DNA of 30,225 bases from an uncultured Bacillota bacterium (GTDB lineage: Bacteria > Bacillota > Clostridia > Peptostreptococcales > Anaerovoracaceae): assembly GCA_946629205.1 (NCBI GenBank), contig CAMOXP010000002.1:1-30225 (forward strand), in the 5' to 3' direction. The notes under the pieces were generated by a model that made no database searches, was not told the DNA's origin, and saw nothing but the letters and a program-made list of their open reading frames with translations. Shown one piece after another: positions 8,801-16,497 of this stretch. Numbering within the stretch: the first letter of the stretch is position 1; every line of letters begins with the position of its first letter. The position numbers and the translations under genes are program-made.

Positions 8801-9916
8801 GCAATCGAGAAGACCGTTTCGTTCACGCCGGAAGAAGGAGAAGGATCTGTGGAGGTCAAGTTCACTTTCGACGCATCGGAACTTGAGGGGGCGAAAACAG
8901 TCATCTTCGAGAGTCTGGGGGATCCGAAACTCCCAATCGGCGATTCCATTATCGCCACCCACTCAGAAACGGACAACGAGGAGCAGTCCATCTACTTCCC
9001 TGCGCTGCGCACAGCAGCGCGCGGTGAGGATACAGGAATGCGCATTACAAATGCAGACGACGAAACAGTTATCATCGATACGGTAGAGTACGCAAATGTC
9101 ATAGCAGGCCGCGTATACGAGATCCACGGAATGCTGATGGATCAGGAAACAGGCAGACCGGTGACGGTCGATGGCGAGGAAGGCAGCGAAAAGGTGACTG
9201 CATCTGTGCGTTTCAAGGCTACGGCAAACGGACCGGTATATGAAGATGATCCGGCCTTTGCTGAAGAAGAACCGGCTGCAGAAGGCGGAGAGAATGAAGT
9301 GAAACTCGTCTCCGGCACCGTGGATCTGACGTTCCGGCTGGATGCGAGAAAGTACGCGGGGAAAAGCCTGGTTGCTTTTGAAGAACTGTATTCGGACAGT
9401 AAGCTGATCGGCCAGCACAAGGATATTAAAGACAAAGGGCAGACTGTGCGCGTTCCGGTCATTGAAACAAAAGCCTCCTCCGGCAAAAGCAAAATCAGGG
9501 ACAAGGTAAAATACAAAAACCTGATTCCGGGGAAGACCTACATCATGTACGGCGTGCTGATGGATAAGGCGACAAAGAAGGCGGTAATACTTGACGGGCG
9601 GAAACTCACCTCTGAAATGGAGTTTACTCCTGTGAAATCGCATGGAAATGTCACACTCTCGTTCAAGGCGGACACATCAAAGCTCAAGGGCAGAACGCTG
9701 GTTGCTTTTGAAACATGCTATATCAGGATCGATTCAGATGAAGGAGAGAAAACGGTCGAAATCGCTGCCCACAGACGGTTTGACGCAAAATCCCAGACCC
9801 TTTCCTTTGCTTCTCCGCGGACCGGAGAAAACCTCCCGCGGAACTTGCCGGCAGCTTTTGCAGTGATGCTTATGTCCGCAGCGTATCTGATCAGGAGACT
9901 GTTCCTTAGAAGGTGA
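5828..9916 (+). CDS. CnaB/VaFE-repeat cell-wall-anchored surface protein
   Basis: This 1362-residue adhesin or fibre-type surface protein has a signal peptide (1-37). An N-terminal domain at about 40-190 contains Cys72 and a KQAAVIW segment with Gln179, loosely like a thioester adhesin domain (uncertain). At least four SpaA/CnaB-type beta modules follow, starting near 281 (SVALQKTF), 382 (NQLVIIKTT), 662 (TDVSLIKT) and 768 (TNLFLTKV), the last with an ETKAPNGY E-box near 889; a possible further one starts near 191 (KLSLVKSS). Three VaFE-type domains close the array, with VIFESLG, LVAFEELY and LVAFETCY near 1025, 1181 and 1291. The C-terminus is SPRTG (1329-1333), a hydrophobic segment and an Arg-rich tail, a non-canonical sortase signal. 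CGGAGGA lies 7 nt before the ATG. CnaB and VaFE modules often carry intramolecular isopeptide or ester bonds. No sortase gene is in the window. Confidence 0.92.
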   Translation: MNSKTTKERLLAIFLAIAVSVTMIPGVFLCSAQHAYAAKTITLNGKKFEYKDAYGDWHTNTYFSGSGYEGLCAKAHYHAITGKHSYTMYDSSKYCKNNIMAKLAYYYGYTKGWTGGTNGAKLARCLNYVSTQSGAKDKGKAFNFKEKTLKEMVNTVKNVKIPEGFECWFVIPAGDTSKQAAVIWKYTPPGKLSLVKSSSVIGYKKSFAGCEYTVYKSDKKTAAGKLTCNADGSTNTLSLQPDTYYVRETNTNGNYLLNNAWYTAKVVSKQTTKIKASDYAEGSVALQKTFTPDSDDGFVLEGFQFTFQSTADSNLKYTAVTDTNGKINIGAMKPGAYSVTENLTAEQQENGYANESKQGQTVTVENGKTTQITWKNSYSKKNQLVIIKTTDDGSPVGGFHFSVQGDIRSRELTQDALLAYAHITPVKVRDGFALGEFHVNEAELAELNNAAKNKETGSCTVHVTAEATGPAQPPQSRELEAFLEGEDSYVFAKGDVLLYDGTLYIAQEARTYSRDQIQGTGGEECLLDDESFFKIYEQEEETVNIAVPVRVTLRSACDQNDIADPVEPASISEPEGWTIKYNDIIWAGSADTYDKNDAETTTGENGLVRIADLFPGTYTVTEELTKEQGDHFKAPAAQTKTLEEGDNEPPIVFRFENKTKTTDVSLIKTNAGKDGAVAGFEFTLTGTRAFDGAELEPVTAVTEEDGRIDFGELYAGNYVLEETGFDPSSYVFHDEYRLEGHENPAKAFTVTGDEEAPIEIAFENDPVTNLFLTKVDRESQMFLDGAVFDLYEDGEKAVTFSIVRGEDGKAEADILWKAEGSRIEAGNEDVESFGSEDPEDTADDENGTEGSESESGENAAENSGDNGAVEYNYAVLRGLKRHGAYRLVETKAPNGYAASVDYPFTFEEDMEPLVLDNASPEIHTEARDAAAGLHMSNAEGGIVTLIDAVRYKGLTPGKDYTMTGRLVFKPQTQEETDASSEDVNAVVAGGRAIEKTVSFTPEEGEGSVEVKFTFDASELEGAKTVIFESLGDPKLPIGDSIIATHSETDNEEQSIYFPALRTAARGEDTGMRITNADDETVIIDTVEYANVIAGRVYEIHGMLMDQETGRPVTVDGEEGSEKVTASVRFKATANGPVYEDDPAFAEEEPAAEGGENEVKLVSGTVDLTFRLDARKYAGKSLVAFEELYSDSKLIGQHKDIKDKGQTVRVPVIETKASSGKSKIRDKVKYKNLIPGKTYIMYGVLMDKATKKAVILDGRKLTSEMEFTPVKSHGNVTLSFKADTSKLKGRTLVAFETCYIRIDSDEGEKTVEIAAHRRFDAKSQTLSFASPRTGENLPRNLPAAFAVMLMSAAYLIRRLFLRR

Positions 9917-9958
9917 TCGGGCGGCAAAGGGAGCCGGCCGGATCAGTCCGGTGCAACG

Positions 9959-9999
9959 AAGGCCGCCATATGATTTCACGGACATATGACGGCCTTTTT
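9959..9999 (+). terminator. Intrinsic terminator after the VaFE protein gene
   Basis: Positions 9959-9972 pair with 9983-9996 (14 positions, one C-A mismatch) around a 10-nt loop, followed by a T-run to 9999. It closes the surface module before the carD promoter. Confidence 0.9.
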
Positions 10000-10014
10000 C
10001 GCCCTTTAATCTCT

Positions 10015-10044
10015 TTGACTGCAATATAGACGCCATGTTATAAT
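10015..10044 (+). promoter_or_regulatory. Sigma-A promoter of carD
   Basis: TTGACT at 10015-10020 and TATAAT at 10039-10044 are 18 bp apart, downstream of a terminator and about 77 nt before the carD ATG. It probably also serves yacL and ispDF. Confidence 0.85.
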
Positions 10045-10067
10045 ATCAGAACGTATGACCAAAAGGT

Positions 10068-10119
10068 TTCTCCGGGTAGACGCATAAGAGAATATACCGG
10101 AGAATACACAGGAGAATAC
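10068..10119 (+). promoter_or_regulatory. carD leader hairpin and duplicated ribosome binding site
   Basis: TTCTCCGG (10068-10075) pairs perfectly with CCGGAGAA (10097-10104). GGAGAATAC occurs twice, at 10099-10107 inside the stem and at 10111-10119 where it is the working Shine-Dalgarno. The two copies could compete for ribosome binding or pairing. Confidence 0.4.
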
Positions 10120-10121
10120 TG

Positions 10122-10595
10122 ATGTATAGAGCAGGAGATAAAGTCCTGTACCCTATGCATGGAGCAGGAGTCATTCAGCAGGTAAAAAGCTGCGAGATCC
10201 TTGGGGAAGTGAAGGACTATTATCTACTTCACGTTCCTTGTGGAGATATGGAAGTAATGATTCCCGTCGAAGCTTGTGATGACATTGGAGTGAGGCCTGT
10301 AGGGACACAAGAGGAAATCGACGAAGCGATTTCTGCTCTTGGCCGGGATTCCACAGAATTGAGTGGGAACTGGAGCAAACGGTACAGAGCCAACACCGAA
10401 AAACTGAAGAGCGGCGATATTATTATGGTCGCCGAAGTCGTACGAAATCTCACAAGACACGATCGGGTGAGTGGACTTTCAGCGGGAGAAAAAAAGATGC
10501 TCTCCAACGCACGCAAGATCCTGCAGAGTGAGATCATGCTCGTCACCGGAATGGATGAAGAAGAAGTGCTGGAACTGATCGACAGCGCAATATAA
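10122..10595 (+). CDS. carD: CarD-family transcription regulator
   Basis: This 157-residue protein has the CarD/TRCF RNA-polymerase-interacting domain at its N-terminus (MYRAGDKVLYPMHGAGVIQQV, then DYYLLHVP and MEVMIPVEA), about residues 1-65. A helical C-terminal domain follows (EVVRNLTRHDRVSGLSAGEKKML). CarD proteins bind the RNA polymerase beta subunit and stabilise open promoter complexes, often at rRNA and stress-related promoters. The ribosome binding site AGGAG at 10110-10114 is 7 nt before the ATG. The gene has its own promoter and a structured leader. A 100-nt gap with no obvious promoter separates it from the next gene, so the two are probably cotranscribed. Confidence 0.93.
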   Translation: MYRAGDKVLYPMHGAGVIQQVKSCEILGEVKDYYLLHVPCGDMEVMIPVEACDDIGVRPVGTQEEIDEAISALGRDSTELSGNWSKRYRANTEKLKSGDIIMVAEVVRNLTRHDRVSGLSAGEKKMLSNARKILQSEIMLVTGMDEEEVLELIDSAI

Positions 10596-10695
10596 GTCGT
10601 CTTGTTCAGGCACGCCAAATCCGTCAAATGCGGAATCCGCCGGACAGAGTCTCATTGGCATGCGCAATTATATAAAGAAAGGAGGAAATGACAAA

Positions 10696-11826
10696 GTGCT
10701 CGGAAAGTTGATAAGAGCTATTATGACCATCGTAGGTGCAATCGTTGGTTATGGCCTCTATCTGCTTATGAAGTACTGGGCAGGCCTTCAGGGCTACGAC
10801 TTGGAAACAGAGTTTTCGTTGGCAGAACAGATTTTTTCTGTCGCGGCAATCGCACTTATCTTCGCTATTATTTTTTACAAACTGTTTCCAGTGTTCAGAA
10901 GAGGCGGCATGAAAGCCGCCGGCAACCTGGAGTCCGATCTGAAGGACACGCCGATCAATGATATCATATCGACAATAGCAGGGCTAATTACAGGCCTGTT
11001 TGTTGCGTACCTTATAAGCAGGGGCATATACACCAGTATCGAGATACCGGTTGTTAGTATGATCCTGAATATTATGACGTATATCATACTCGGAGCGCTT
11101 GGCGTACTTGTTGTTAACAGCAAGGCCAAGGAATTCGGATCACTGCTGATCAACGCCAGAAAAGGTGCTTCCCAGTCAGGCAGGAGCAGCAAACACAAAA
11201 GCGACGCAACACCTAAAATATTCGACACAAGCGTCATAATAGACGGAAGAATCGCAGATATTCTGGAGACAGGGTTTATTGAGGGACCGATCATCATCCC
11301 TGAATTTGTCCTTGTCGAATTGAGGCATATCGCGGACTCATCGGACACGCTCAAGAGACAGAGGGGCCGTCGGGGACTGGATATCCTCAATGCGATCCAG
11401 GAAGAATACGGAGTTGAGATCTATAACACAGCTTCGGAAAAAGTGCTTGACGAAATACCGGAAGTGGATGTCAAGCTGCTGAAGCTTGCCCAGATCATGA
11501 ACGGCAAGGTCGTCACGAACGATTTCAACCTGAACAAGGTCGCTGCCATCAAAGGCATCCCTGTTCTTAACATCAATGAACTGGCCAATACGCTCAAACC
11601 GGTCGTGCTGCCGGGCGAGGAAATGATTCTCTCTCTTGTCAAAGAGGGTAAAGAAAACGGTCAGGCGGTGGCCTATCTGGATGACGGCACGATGATCGTA
11701 GTCGAAGAAGGGAAACCATTCATTGGGCAGACAATAAAAGTTATCGTGAGCAGCGTGCTGCAGACATCTGCCGGCAGGATGATTTTCGCCAAGCCGGCGG
11801 GAAATGTGCGTCCGGCACACCTGTAG
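10696..11826 (+). CDS. yacL: PIN/TRAM-domain membrane protein, YacL family
   Basis: I place the start at GTG 10696, preceded by AAAGGAGG at 10678-10685, giving 376 residues; an in-frame ATG at 10660 has no ribosome binding site. Four predicted membrane segments (about 8-26, 45-65, 89-108 and 118-141) are followed by a cytoplasmic PIN ribonuclease-like domain with acidic residues Asp177, Asp183, Glu208 and Asp276 (KIFDTSVIIDG and VVTNDFNL). A C-terminal TRAM domain follows at about 302-365. The family lies next to ispD in many Firmicutes, as it does here. The cellular function is not well established; RNA binding or cleavage at the membrane is an inference from the domains. Confidence 0.93.
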   Translation: MLGKLIRAIMTIVGAIVGYGLYLLMKYWAGLQGYDLETEFSLAEQIFSVAAIALIFAIIFYKLFPVFRRGGMKAAGNLESDLKDTPINDIISTIAGLITGLFVAYLISRGIYTSIEIPVVSMILNIMTYIILGALGVLVVNSKAKEFGSLLINARKGASQSGRSSKHKSDATPKIFDTSVIIDGRIADILETGFIEGPIIIPEFVLVELRHIADSSDTLKRQRGRRGLDILNAIQEEYGVEIYNTASEKVLDEIPEVDVKLLKLAQIMNGKVVTNDFNLNKVAAIKGIPVLNINELANTLKPVVLPGEEMILSLVKEGKENGQAVAYLDDGTMIVVEEGKPFIGQTIKVIVSSVLQTSAGRMIFAKPAGNVRPAHL

Positions 11827-11863
11827 AGCATACCAAAGGGTGAACAGAAAAGGGTGAACGGAG

Positions 11864-13015
11864 ATGTATAAGAACAGCAAAGTAGCGGTGATCATTGCCG
11901 CCGCCGGGAGGGGGAGACGTCTCGGATCGAATGTTCCTAAACAATATCTCAAAATCGGCGGAGAGTATGTTATTGCAAAGACAATCAAAGCCTTTGAAGA
12001 CATCGATGAGATCGACTACATTTTTGTTGTCACAAACGAGGACTATACACGCATGTGTGCGGAGATCGTAGACGAACGGGGATTCTCCAAGGTAGAGGGG
12101 ATCGTTCCGGGAGGAAGCAGAAGACAGGATTCTGTCTACAATGCGCTCCAGGAGATCAACGCCCGCAAGCCGGGCGTCTCGATGGTGCTCATCCATGACG
12201 GTGCAAGGCCCTTTATCGAAAAGAATGTCATCCTCAACGTGCTAGAGGAGACAGAGAATACCGGCGCCGCGGTTGCGTGTGTCGCGATGAAAAACAGCGT
12301 GCGCATGATGGAAGCGGGCGGACAAGCCAGCAAGAGCGTGGACAGGACAGATTATTATTCCGTTCAGACGCCGCAGGGCTTCCGCAAGTCTATGCTCATC
12401 GACGCCTACGACAGAGCCTATGACGATGACTTCGAGGGAACGGACGACGCCTCCATCGTCGAACGTGCGGGCTATGATATCGCCATTGTGGATGGAGACT
12501 ACGGTAACATCAAAATCACAACGAAGGAGGACTTGCCCATGGAAAACAGAGTCGGAACAGGCTTCGATGTGCATCAGCTCACAGAGGGAAGGAAACTGAT
12601 ACTCGGAGGAGTCGATATTCCGTATGACAGAGGCCTTCTTGGCCATTCCGACGCGGATGTACTCGTGCACGCTGTGATGGATGCGCTTCTGGGCGCGGCC
12701 GCTCTGGGAGACATCGGAAAGCACTTCCCGGACAGTGATGACCAGTACAAAGGCATCAGCAGCCTGAAACTCCTGGCGCAGGTCAAAAAACTGCTCGAGG
12801 AAAACTACTACAACATCGGCAACATCGATGTCACCCTCATTGCCCAGAGACCAAAGATCAGCCCGTACATCGATGAGATGCGGGACAATCTCTCTGAGGT
12901 CCTTGCACTGGACAGAACCAGGATCAATATCAAGGGCACGACTACAGAGAAGCTGGGTTTTACCGGAAGGGAAGAAGGAATCGCCTGTGAAGCGGTCTGC
13001 TCTATCTACCGGTGA
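11864..13015 (+). CDS. ispDF: Bifunctional IspD/IspF (MEP pathway)
   Basis: This 383-residue fusion covers two steps of the non-mevalonate isoprenoid pathway. Residues 1-225 are IspD, 2-C-methyl-D-erythritol 4-phosphate cytidylyltransferase (IIAAAGRGRRLG, Lys26 in VPKQYL, PGGSRRQDSV, HDGARPF, and Lys217). Residues 226-383 are IspF, 2-C-methyl-D-erythritol 2,4-cyclodiphosphate synthase, with metal ligands Asp235, His237 and His269 and the KGTTTEKLGFTGREEGI motif. The junction has no linker beyond KEDLPMENRVGTG. AAGGAGG at 12524-12530 lies 8 nt before the in-frame ATG at 12539, so IspF could also be made alone as a 158-residue protein. CGGAG precedes the main start. The intermediate kinase IspE is not in the window. 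Confidence 0.97.
   Translation: MYKNSKVAVIIAAAGRGRRLGSNVPKQYLKIGGEYVIAKTIKAFEDIDEIDYIFVVTNEDYTRMCAEIVDERGFSKVEGIVPGGSRRQDSVYNALQEINARKPGVSMVLIHDGARPFIEKNVILNVLEETENTGAAVACVAMKNSVRMMEAGGQASKSVDRTDYYSVQTPQGFRKSMLIDAYDRAYDDDFEGTDDASIVERAGYDIAIVDGDYGNIKITTKEDLPMENRVGTGFDVHQLTEGRKLILGGVDIPYDRGLLGHSDADVLVHAVMDALLGAAALGDIGKHFPDSDDQYKGISSLKLLAQVKKLLEENYYNIGNIDVTLIAQRPKISPYIDEMRDNLSEVLALDRTRINIKGTTTEKLGFTGREEGIACEAVCSIYR
12524..12541 (+). promoter_or_regulatory. Internal Shine-Dalgarno and ATG at the IspD/IspF junction
   Basis: AAGGAGG at 12524-12530 is followed after 8 nt by ATG 12539-12541, codon 226 of the fusion, exactly at the N-terminus expected for a free IspF. It looks like the surviving initiation region of a once separate ispF gene. 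Confidence 0.6.
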
Positions 13016-13078
13016 CATAGATCAGACAGTAAAACAAAATCATAAAATACAAAAAACGAAGGAGTAAAGAACAGACAA

Positions 13079-14833
13079 ATGAAGTTATCAGAAGCGTTTT
13101 TCAGAACACTCAGAGAAGTACCGAATGAAGCGGAGATCCCAAGCCATATCCTGCTTCTCAGAGCGGGCATGATCAAGAAGACAGCCGCCGGCATATACAG
13201 TTATATGCCTATGGGATACAGGACGATCAGAAAAATCGAAGCCATCGTCAGAGAGGAAATGGACGCCAAGGGGGCTCAGGAGATCAGCACATCGATCCTT
13301 CAGCCGGGCGAACTCTGGGAGGAATCCGGAAGATGGGACGCATACGGGCCTGAAATGTGGAGACTCAATGACAGAAACGGCAGAGGCTTTTGCCTTGGGC
13401 CTACTGCAGAGGAGGTGTTCACGGACATCATCAGAAACGATCTGACATCCTACAGGCAGCTTCCCATGATGCTCTACCAGATCACGGACAAGTTCAGAGA
13501 CGAAGCACGGCCGCGATTCGGCATGATGCGCTCCAGAAACTTCATCATGAAGGACAACTATTCCTTTGACAAGGACGAAGAGGGGCTGGAGAAGAGCTAC
13601 CAGCAGATGTACGAGGCATATAGCAATGTCTTCACAAGGTGCGGGCTCACGTTCCGGCCGGTCGAGGCGGACAACGGCGCCATCGGCGGTTCCGGTTCCC
13701 ACGAATTCACGGCGCTCTGTGAGTACGGCGAGAGCCAGATCTGCTACTGCGATTCATGCAGCCTGGCGACCACCATCGAAAAGGCCGCCTGCAAGGACGC
13801 GCCGGAGGATACAGCAGAGATGCTTCCTATGGAGAAGGTCTACACACCGGGAACGACCACGATCGAAGCTGTGGCTGACTTCCTCGGAATGGATCAGAAG
13901 CAGACCCTCAAGGCGCTCATGTTCGAGACCTACGGGGAAGACGATCAAGTCAACGGATATGTGGCAGTATTCATCCGCGGCGACAGAGAGCTGAACATGA
14001 CCAAGCTGGTGAACGCCCTCGGCGTACACGAGTACGCGATTGCTTTTGCAGATGAAGAGAAGATGGCGGAGAAATGCGGCTGCGTAGGCGGATTCACAGG
14101 TCCTGTGGGGCTTCATGACTGCACCATCGTCTGCGACAGCGAGGTGCCGGGACTGAAAAACCTGGCCGCCGGAGCGTGTGAAGCGGATCATCATATCAAA
14201 AACGTCAATTACGGACGCGACTGGGAAGCCGACATCGTAACGGATGTCAAGAATCTGCTCGAAGGAGATCCGTGTCCGGTATGCGGCGCGCCGATCAAAC
14301 ACGCCCGCGGCGTCGAGGTCGGACAGATCTTCAAACTGGGAACCAAATATTCGGCTTCTATGGGCGCGACCTATCTCGACGAGAAACAGAAGGAACATCC
14401 GATTATGATGGGATGTTACGGAATCGGTATCTCCAGGACATTCCAGGCGATCATCGACATGCCGGAGAATCACGATGAAAACGGGATCATATGGCCGATA
14501 TCCGTCGCGCCGTACCATGTGATCATCACTCTGATGAAGCCGGAAGACGAAACCCAGAAGGCTGTGGCTGACAGGATCTACAGCGAACTGGGCAAGGCAG
14601 GCGTCGAAGTGATCCTCGACGACAGAAAGGAACGCCCGGGCGTCAAGTTCAAAGATGCGGACCTGATAGGGATCCCGATCAGGATCACGGTCGGCAGAGG
14701 CGCGGCTGACGGCATCATCGAGTACAAGATGAGACGGGATGCTGACAGAACGGAGCTCCCGGTAGATGAAGGAATTGCAAAAGCAATCGAAACAGTAAAT
14801 GCAGAAAAAGACGGAAGGTGCTACTTCAAATAA
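13079..14833 (+). CDS. proS: Prolyl-tRNA synthetase
   Basis: This 584-residue bacterial-type (ProS1) class II aminoacyl-tRNA synthetase charges tRNA-Pro. The start region matches the family (MKLSEAFFRTLREVPNEAEI). Motif 2 and the GPTAEEVFTDIIRND segment are near 107-121, with the RPRFGMMRSRNFIMKD block at 144-159. A YbaK-like editing insertion, which removes misacylated alanine, occupies about 225-400 and includes Lys278 and the GDRELNMTKL segment. Motif 3 (GCYGIGISRTFQAI) is near 445-458, followed by the anticodon-binding domain. AAGGAG at 13059-13064 is 14 nt from the ATG, slightly long. It heads the long plus-strand gene run, and no clear promoter was found in the 63-nt gap before it. Confidence 0.97.
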   Translation: MKLSEAFFRTLREVPNEAEIPSHILLLRAGMIKKTAAGIYSYMPMGYRTIRKIEAIVREEMDAKGAQEISTSILQPGELWEESGRWDAYGPEMWRLNDRNGRGFCLGPTAEEVFTDIIRNDLTSYRQLPMMLYQITDKFRDEARPRFGMMRSRNFIMKDNYSFDKDEEGLEKSYQQMYEAYSNVFTRCGLTFRPVEADNGAIGGSGSHEFTALCEYGESQICYCDSCSLATTIEKAACKDAPEDTAEMLPMEKVYTPGTTTIEAVADFLGMDQKQTLKALMFETYGEDDQVNGYVAVFIRGDRELNMTKLVNALGVHEYAIAFADEEKMAEKCGCVGGFTGPVGLHDCTIVCDSEVPGLKNLAAGACEADHHIKNVNYGRDWEADIVTDVKNLLEGDPCPVCGAPIKHARGVEVGQIFKLGTKYSASMGATYLDEKQKEHPIMMGCYGIGISRTFQAIIDMPENHDENGIIWPISVAPYHVIITLMKPEDETQKAVADRIYSELGKAGVEVILDDRKERPGVKFKDADLIGIPIRITVGRGAADGIIEYKMRRDADRTELPVDEGIAKAIETVNAEKDGRCYFK

Positions 14834-14849
14834 AAAGAGGGACGAAAGA

Positions 14850-15434
14850 ATGATAAACCTGTTTTGGGAATTCTTCAAAATAGGTTTATTTACTATTGGC
14901 GGCGGCGCGGCAATGATCCCGCAGATCCAGCAGGTTGCCACAGAAGAAAAGGACTGGCTGACGGAAGATGAGATGCTGGACTGCATCGCCATGGGACAGT
15001 CTCTTCCCGGTGTGATCGCAATCAATATCGGGACGTATGTAGGGTACAGACAGCGGGGGCTGGCAGGCGCGCTGGCAGCGACTGTCGGCGTCGTGCTTCC
15101 TGCCTTTTTATCCATTCTGATCCTTGTGGCGGTGCTGGGGGCGATCGGCGATAACCCGTGGATCGCCGGCGCATTTACAGGAATCAAAGCAGCTGTCTGC
15201 GGACTGCTCATCGTGACCTCCGTGAAGCTGCTGCTGCAGATGTGCAAAGGAAGAGACGGAACCTACGCCAGGAAAAGCCACGTGGCGTTCACTGTGATCA
15301 TGAGCGTTTTGTCTCTGGCTGCTGTAGGCTTCTTCGGAATCACGGCGGTTCTGGTCATTTTGGCCGGGATCGTGATCGGTATCGTGTATTACAGGATCAC
15401 TGTTATGAACGGCAGCCGGGAGGTGGACAAATGA
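14850..15434 (+). CDS. Chromate transporter subunit (CHR domain), first half
   Basis: This 194-residue half-size CHR-family membrane protein starts at ATG 14850. Upstream in-frame codons overlap proS and lack a binding site. The CHR signature FFKIGLFTIGGGAAMIP is at the N-terminus, followed by QSLPGVIAINIGTYVGY and several hydrophobic segments. Short CHR proteins work as a pair made from adjacent genes, as here. Family members are annotated as chromate/sulfate antiporters, but the natural substrate in anaerobes is rarely known. The stop overlaps the second subunit start by 4 nt (ATGA). Confidence 0.9.
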   Translation: MINLFWEFFKIGLFTIGGGAAMIPQIQQVATEEKDWLTEDEMLDCIAMGQSLPGVIAINIGTYVGYRQRGLAGALAATVGVVLPAFLSILILVAVLGAIGDNPWIAGAFTGIKAAVCGLLIVTSVKLLLQMCKGRDGTYARKSHVAFTVIMSVLSLAAVGFFGITAVLVILAGIVIGIVYYRITVMNGSREVDK

Positions 15435-16003
15435 TGCTCCTTCTCAGGCTGTTTGCAGAGTTTTTCAAAGTAGGGCTGTTTTCCTTCGGCGGCGGCAACG
15501 CGATGCTCCCGTTGATATACCAGAGCATCCAGAAGTTCAGCCAGCTTGGGACATCAGCTTTTTCGGATATGGTGGCCCTGTCGCAGGTGACGCCGGGGCC
15601 TGTGGCTGTCAATGCGGCGACGTTCGTCGGATTGGAGGCGGGAGGCATACCGGGAGCGGTCTTCGCGACGCTCGGCGTGTGTCTGCCGTGTTTCCTGATC
15701 ATGCTGATCGTGATCAGACTTCTGGACAGATTCAGAGGCAGCACACTGGTAGAGGGCGCCTTCGCCGGGATCCGGCCGGTGACCATAGGGCTGCTGCTCG
15801 CGGCGGTCATATTCATTATGAACGGCGTACTGGTCAAGGGACCGGTCGTTTCCGCCGAGATGGCGGACCCCGGATACTACAATTGGATCCCGATCGGCAT
15901 TTTCGCAGTGTCGATCCTGCTGATCAGTCTCTTAAAACTGAAACCGCTCCACGTGATGCTCATGATGGGCGCCGCGGGAGCATTGATATACGGAGTGATG
16001 TGA
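15431..16003 (+). CDS. Chromate transporter subunit (CHR domain), second half
   Basis: This 190-residue CHR membrane protein starts at ATG 15431, overlapping the previous stop as ATGA, with GAGGTGG upstream. Its CHR signature is FFKVGLFSFGGGNAMLP, with SQVTPGPVAVNAATFVG following. The two halves are homologous but clearly diverged, consistent with an antiparallel heterodimer. An extended open frame upstream (from 15158) lies inside the first subunit gene and is not coding. Confidence 0.9.
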   Translation: MMLLLRLFAEFFKVGLFSFGGGNAMLPLIYQSIQKFSQLGTSAFSDMVALSQVTPGPVAVNAATFVGLEAGGIPGAVFATLGVCLPCFLIMLIVIRLLDRFRGSTLVEGAFAGIRPVTIGLLLAAVIFIMNGVLVKGPVVSAEMADPGYYNWIPIGIFAVSILLISLLKLKPLHVMLMMGAAGALIYGVM

Positions 16004-16004
16004 T

Positions 16005-16460
16005 ATGTGGACAGGCGGCGTCAGAGTCATCGTGTTCGATGAGTGCAACAGAATACTCATGGTCAGGCAGGATCATCCGGAGAGGACTGTTTGGATGGTG
16101 CCCGGCGGCGGCATCGAGGAAGGGGAAAACTCCGCGCAGGCAGCTGTCCGCGAGGTGCTGGAAGAGACCGGCCTTGAAGTGGAAGTCCTGGGGCTCATAT
16201 GGCATGTGGAGGAGGTCTCCGACAGGGGACAGCGTTTCGTCAATTTTTTCAAGGCGCGTGTTGCAGGCGGAGAACTGAAACTCGGAGCGGATCCTGAATT
16301 CTCCGAAGAGGAACAGGTGCTGGCACAGGTCCGTTTTATGAGCAGAGATGAAGTGGCCAGTCTGGAAAACCTGTATCCGGAATTTCTCAGGGAGGAACTC
16401 TGGCAGCATCTGGAACAGGGAACAATCGATTACAACGCATTCAGAATGCGTGAGAAATAA
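16005..16460 (+). CDS. Nudix hydrolase
   Basis: This 151-residue Nudix-family protein starts 1 nt after the second CHR gene stop. The full Nudix box (G-x5-E-x7-R-E-U-x-E-E-x-G-U) is present as GGIEEG-E-NSAQAAV-REVLEETGL near residues 35-57. These enzymes hydrolyse nucleoside diphosphates linked to another group. The substrate (oxidised nucleotide, NDP-sugar or other) cannot be set from sequence. Tight spacing suggests translational coupling with the transporter genes, but a functional link is not evident. Confidence 0.93.
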   Translation: MWTGGVRVIVFDECNRILMVRQDHPERTVWMVPGGGIEEGENSAQAAVREVLEETGLEVEVLGLIWHVEEVSDRGQRFVNFFKARVAGGELKLGADPEFSEEEQVLAQVRFMSRDEVASLENLYPEFLREELWQHLEQGTIDYNAFRMREK

Positions 16461-16497
16461 AAAGCAAAGACAAAAGAAATCACAGGAGGATTTGCAA

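Noticed and set aside
13754..15247. A 497-codon minus-strand open frame opposite proS
   Set aside because: It is antisense to an unambiguous synthetase gene and has no domain signature.
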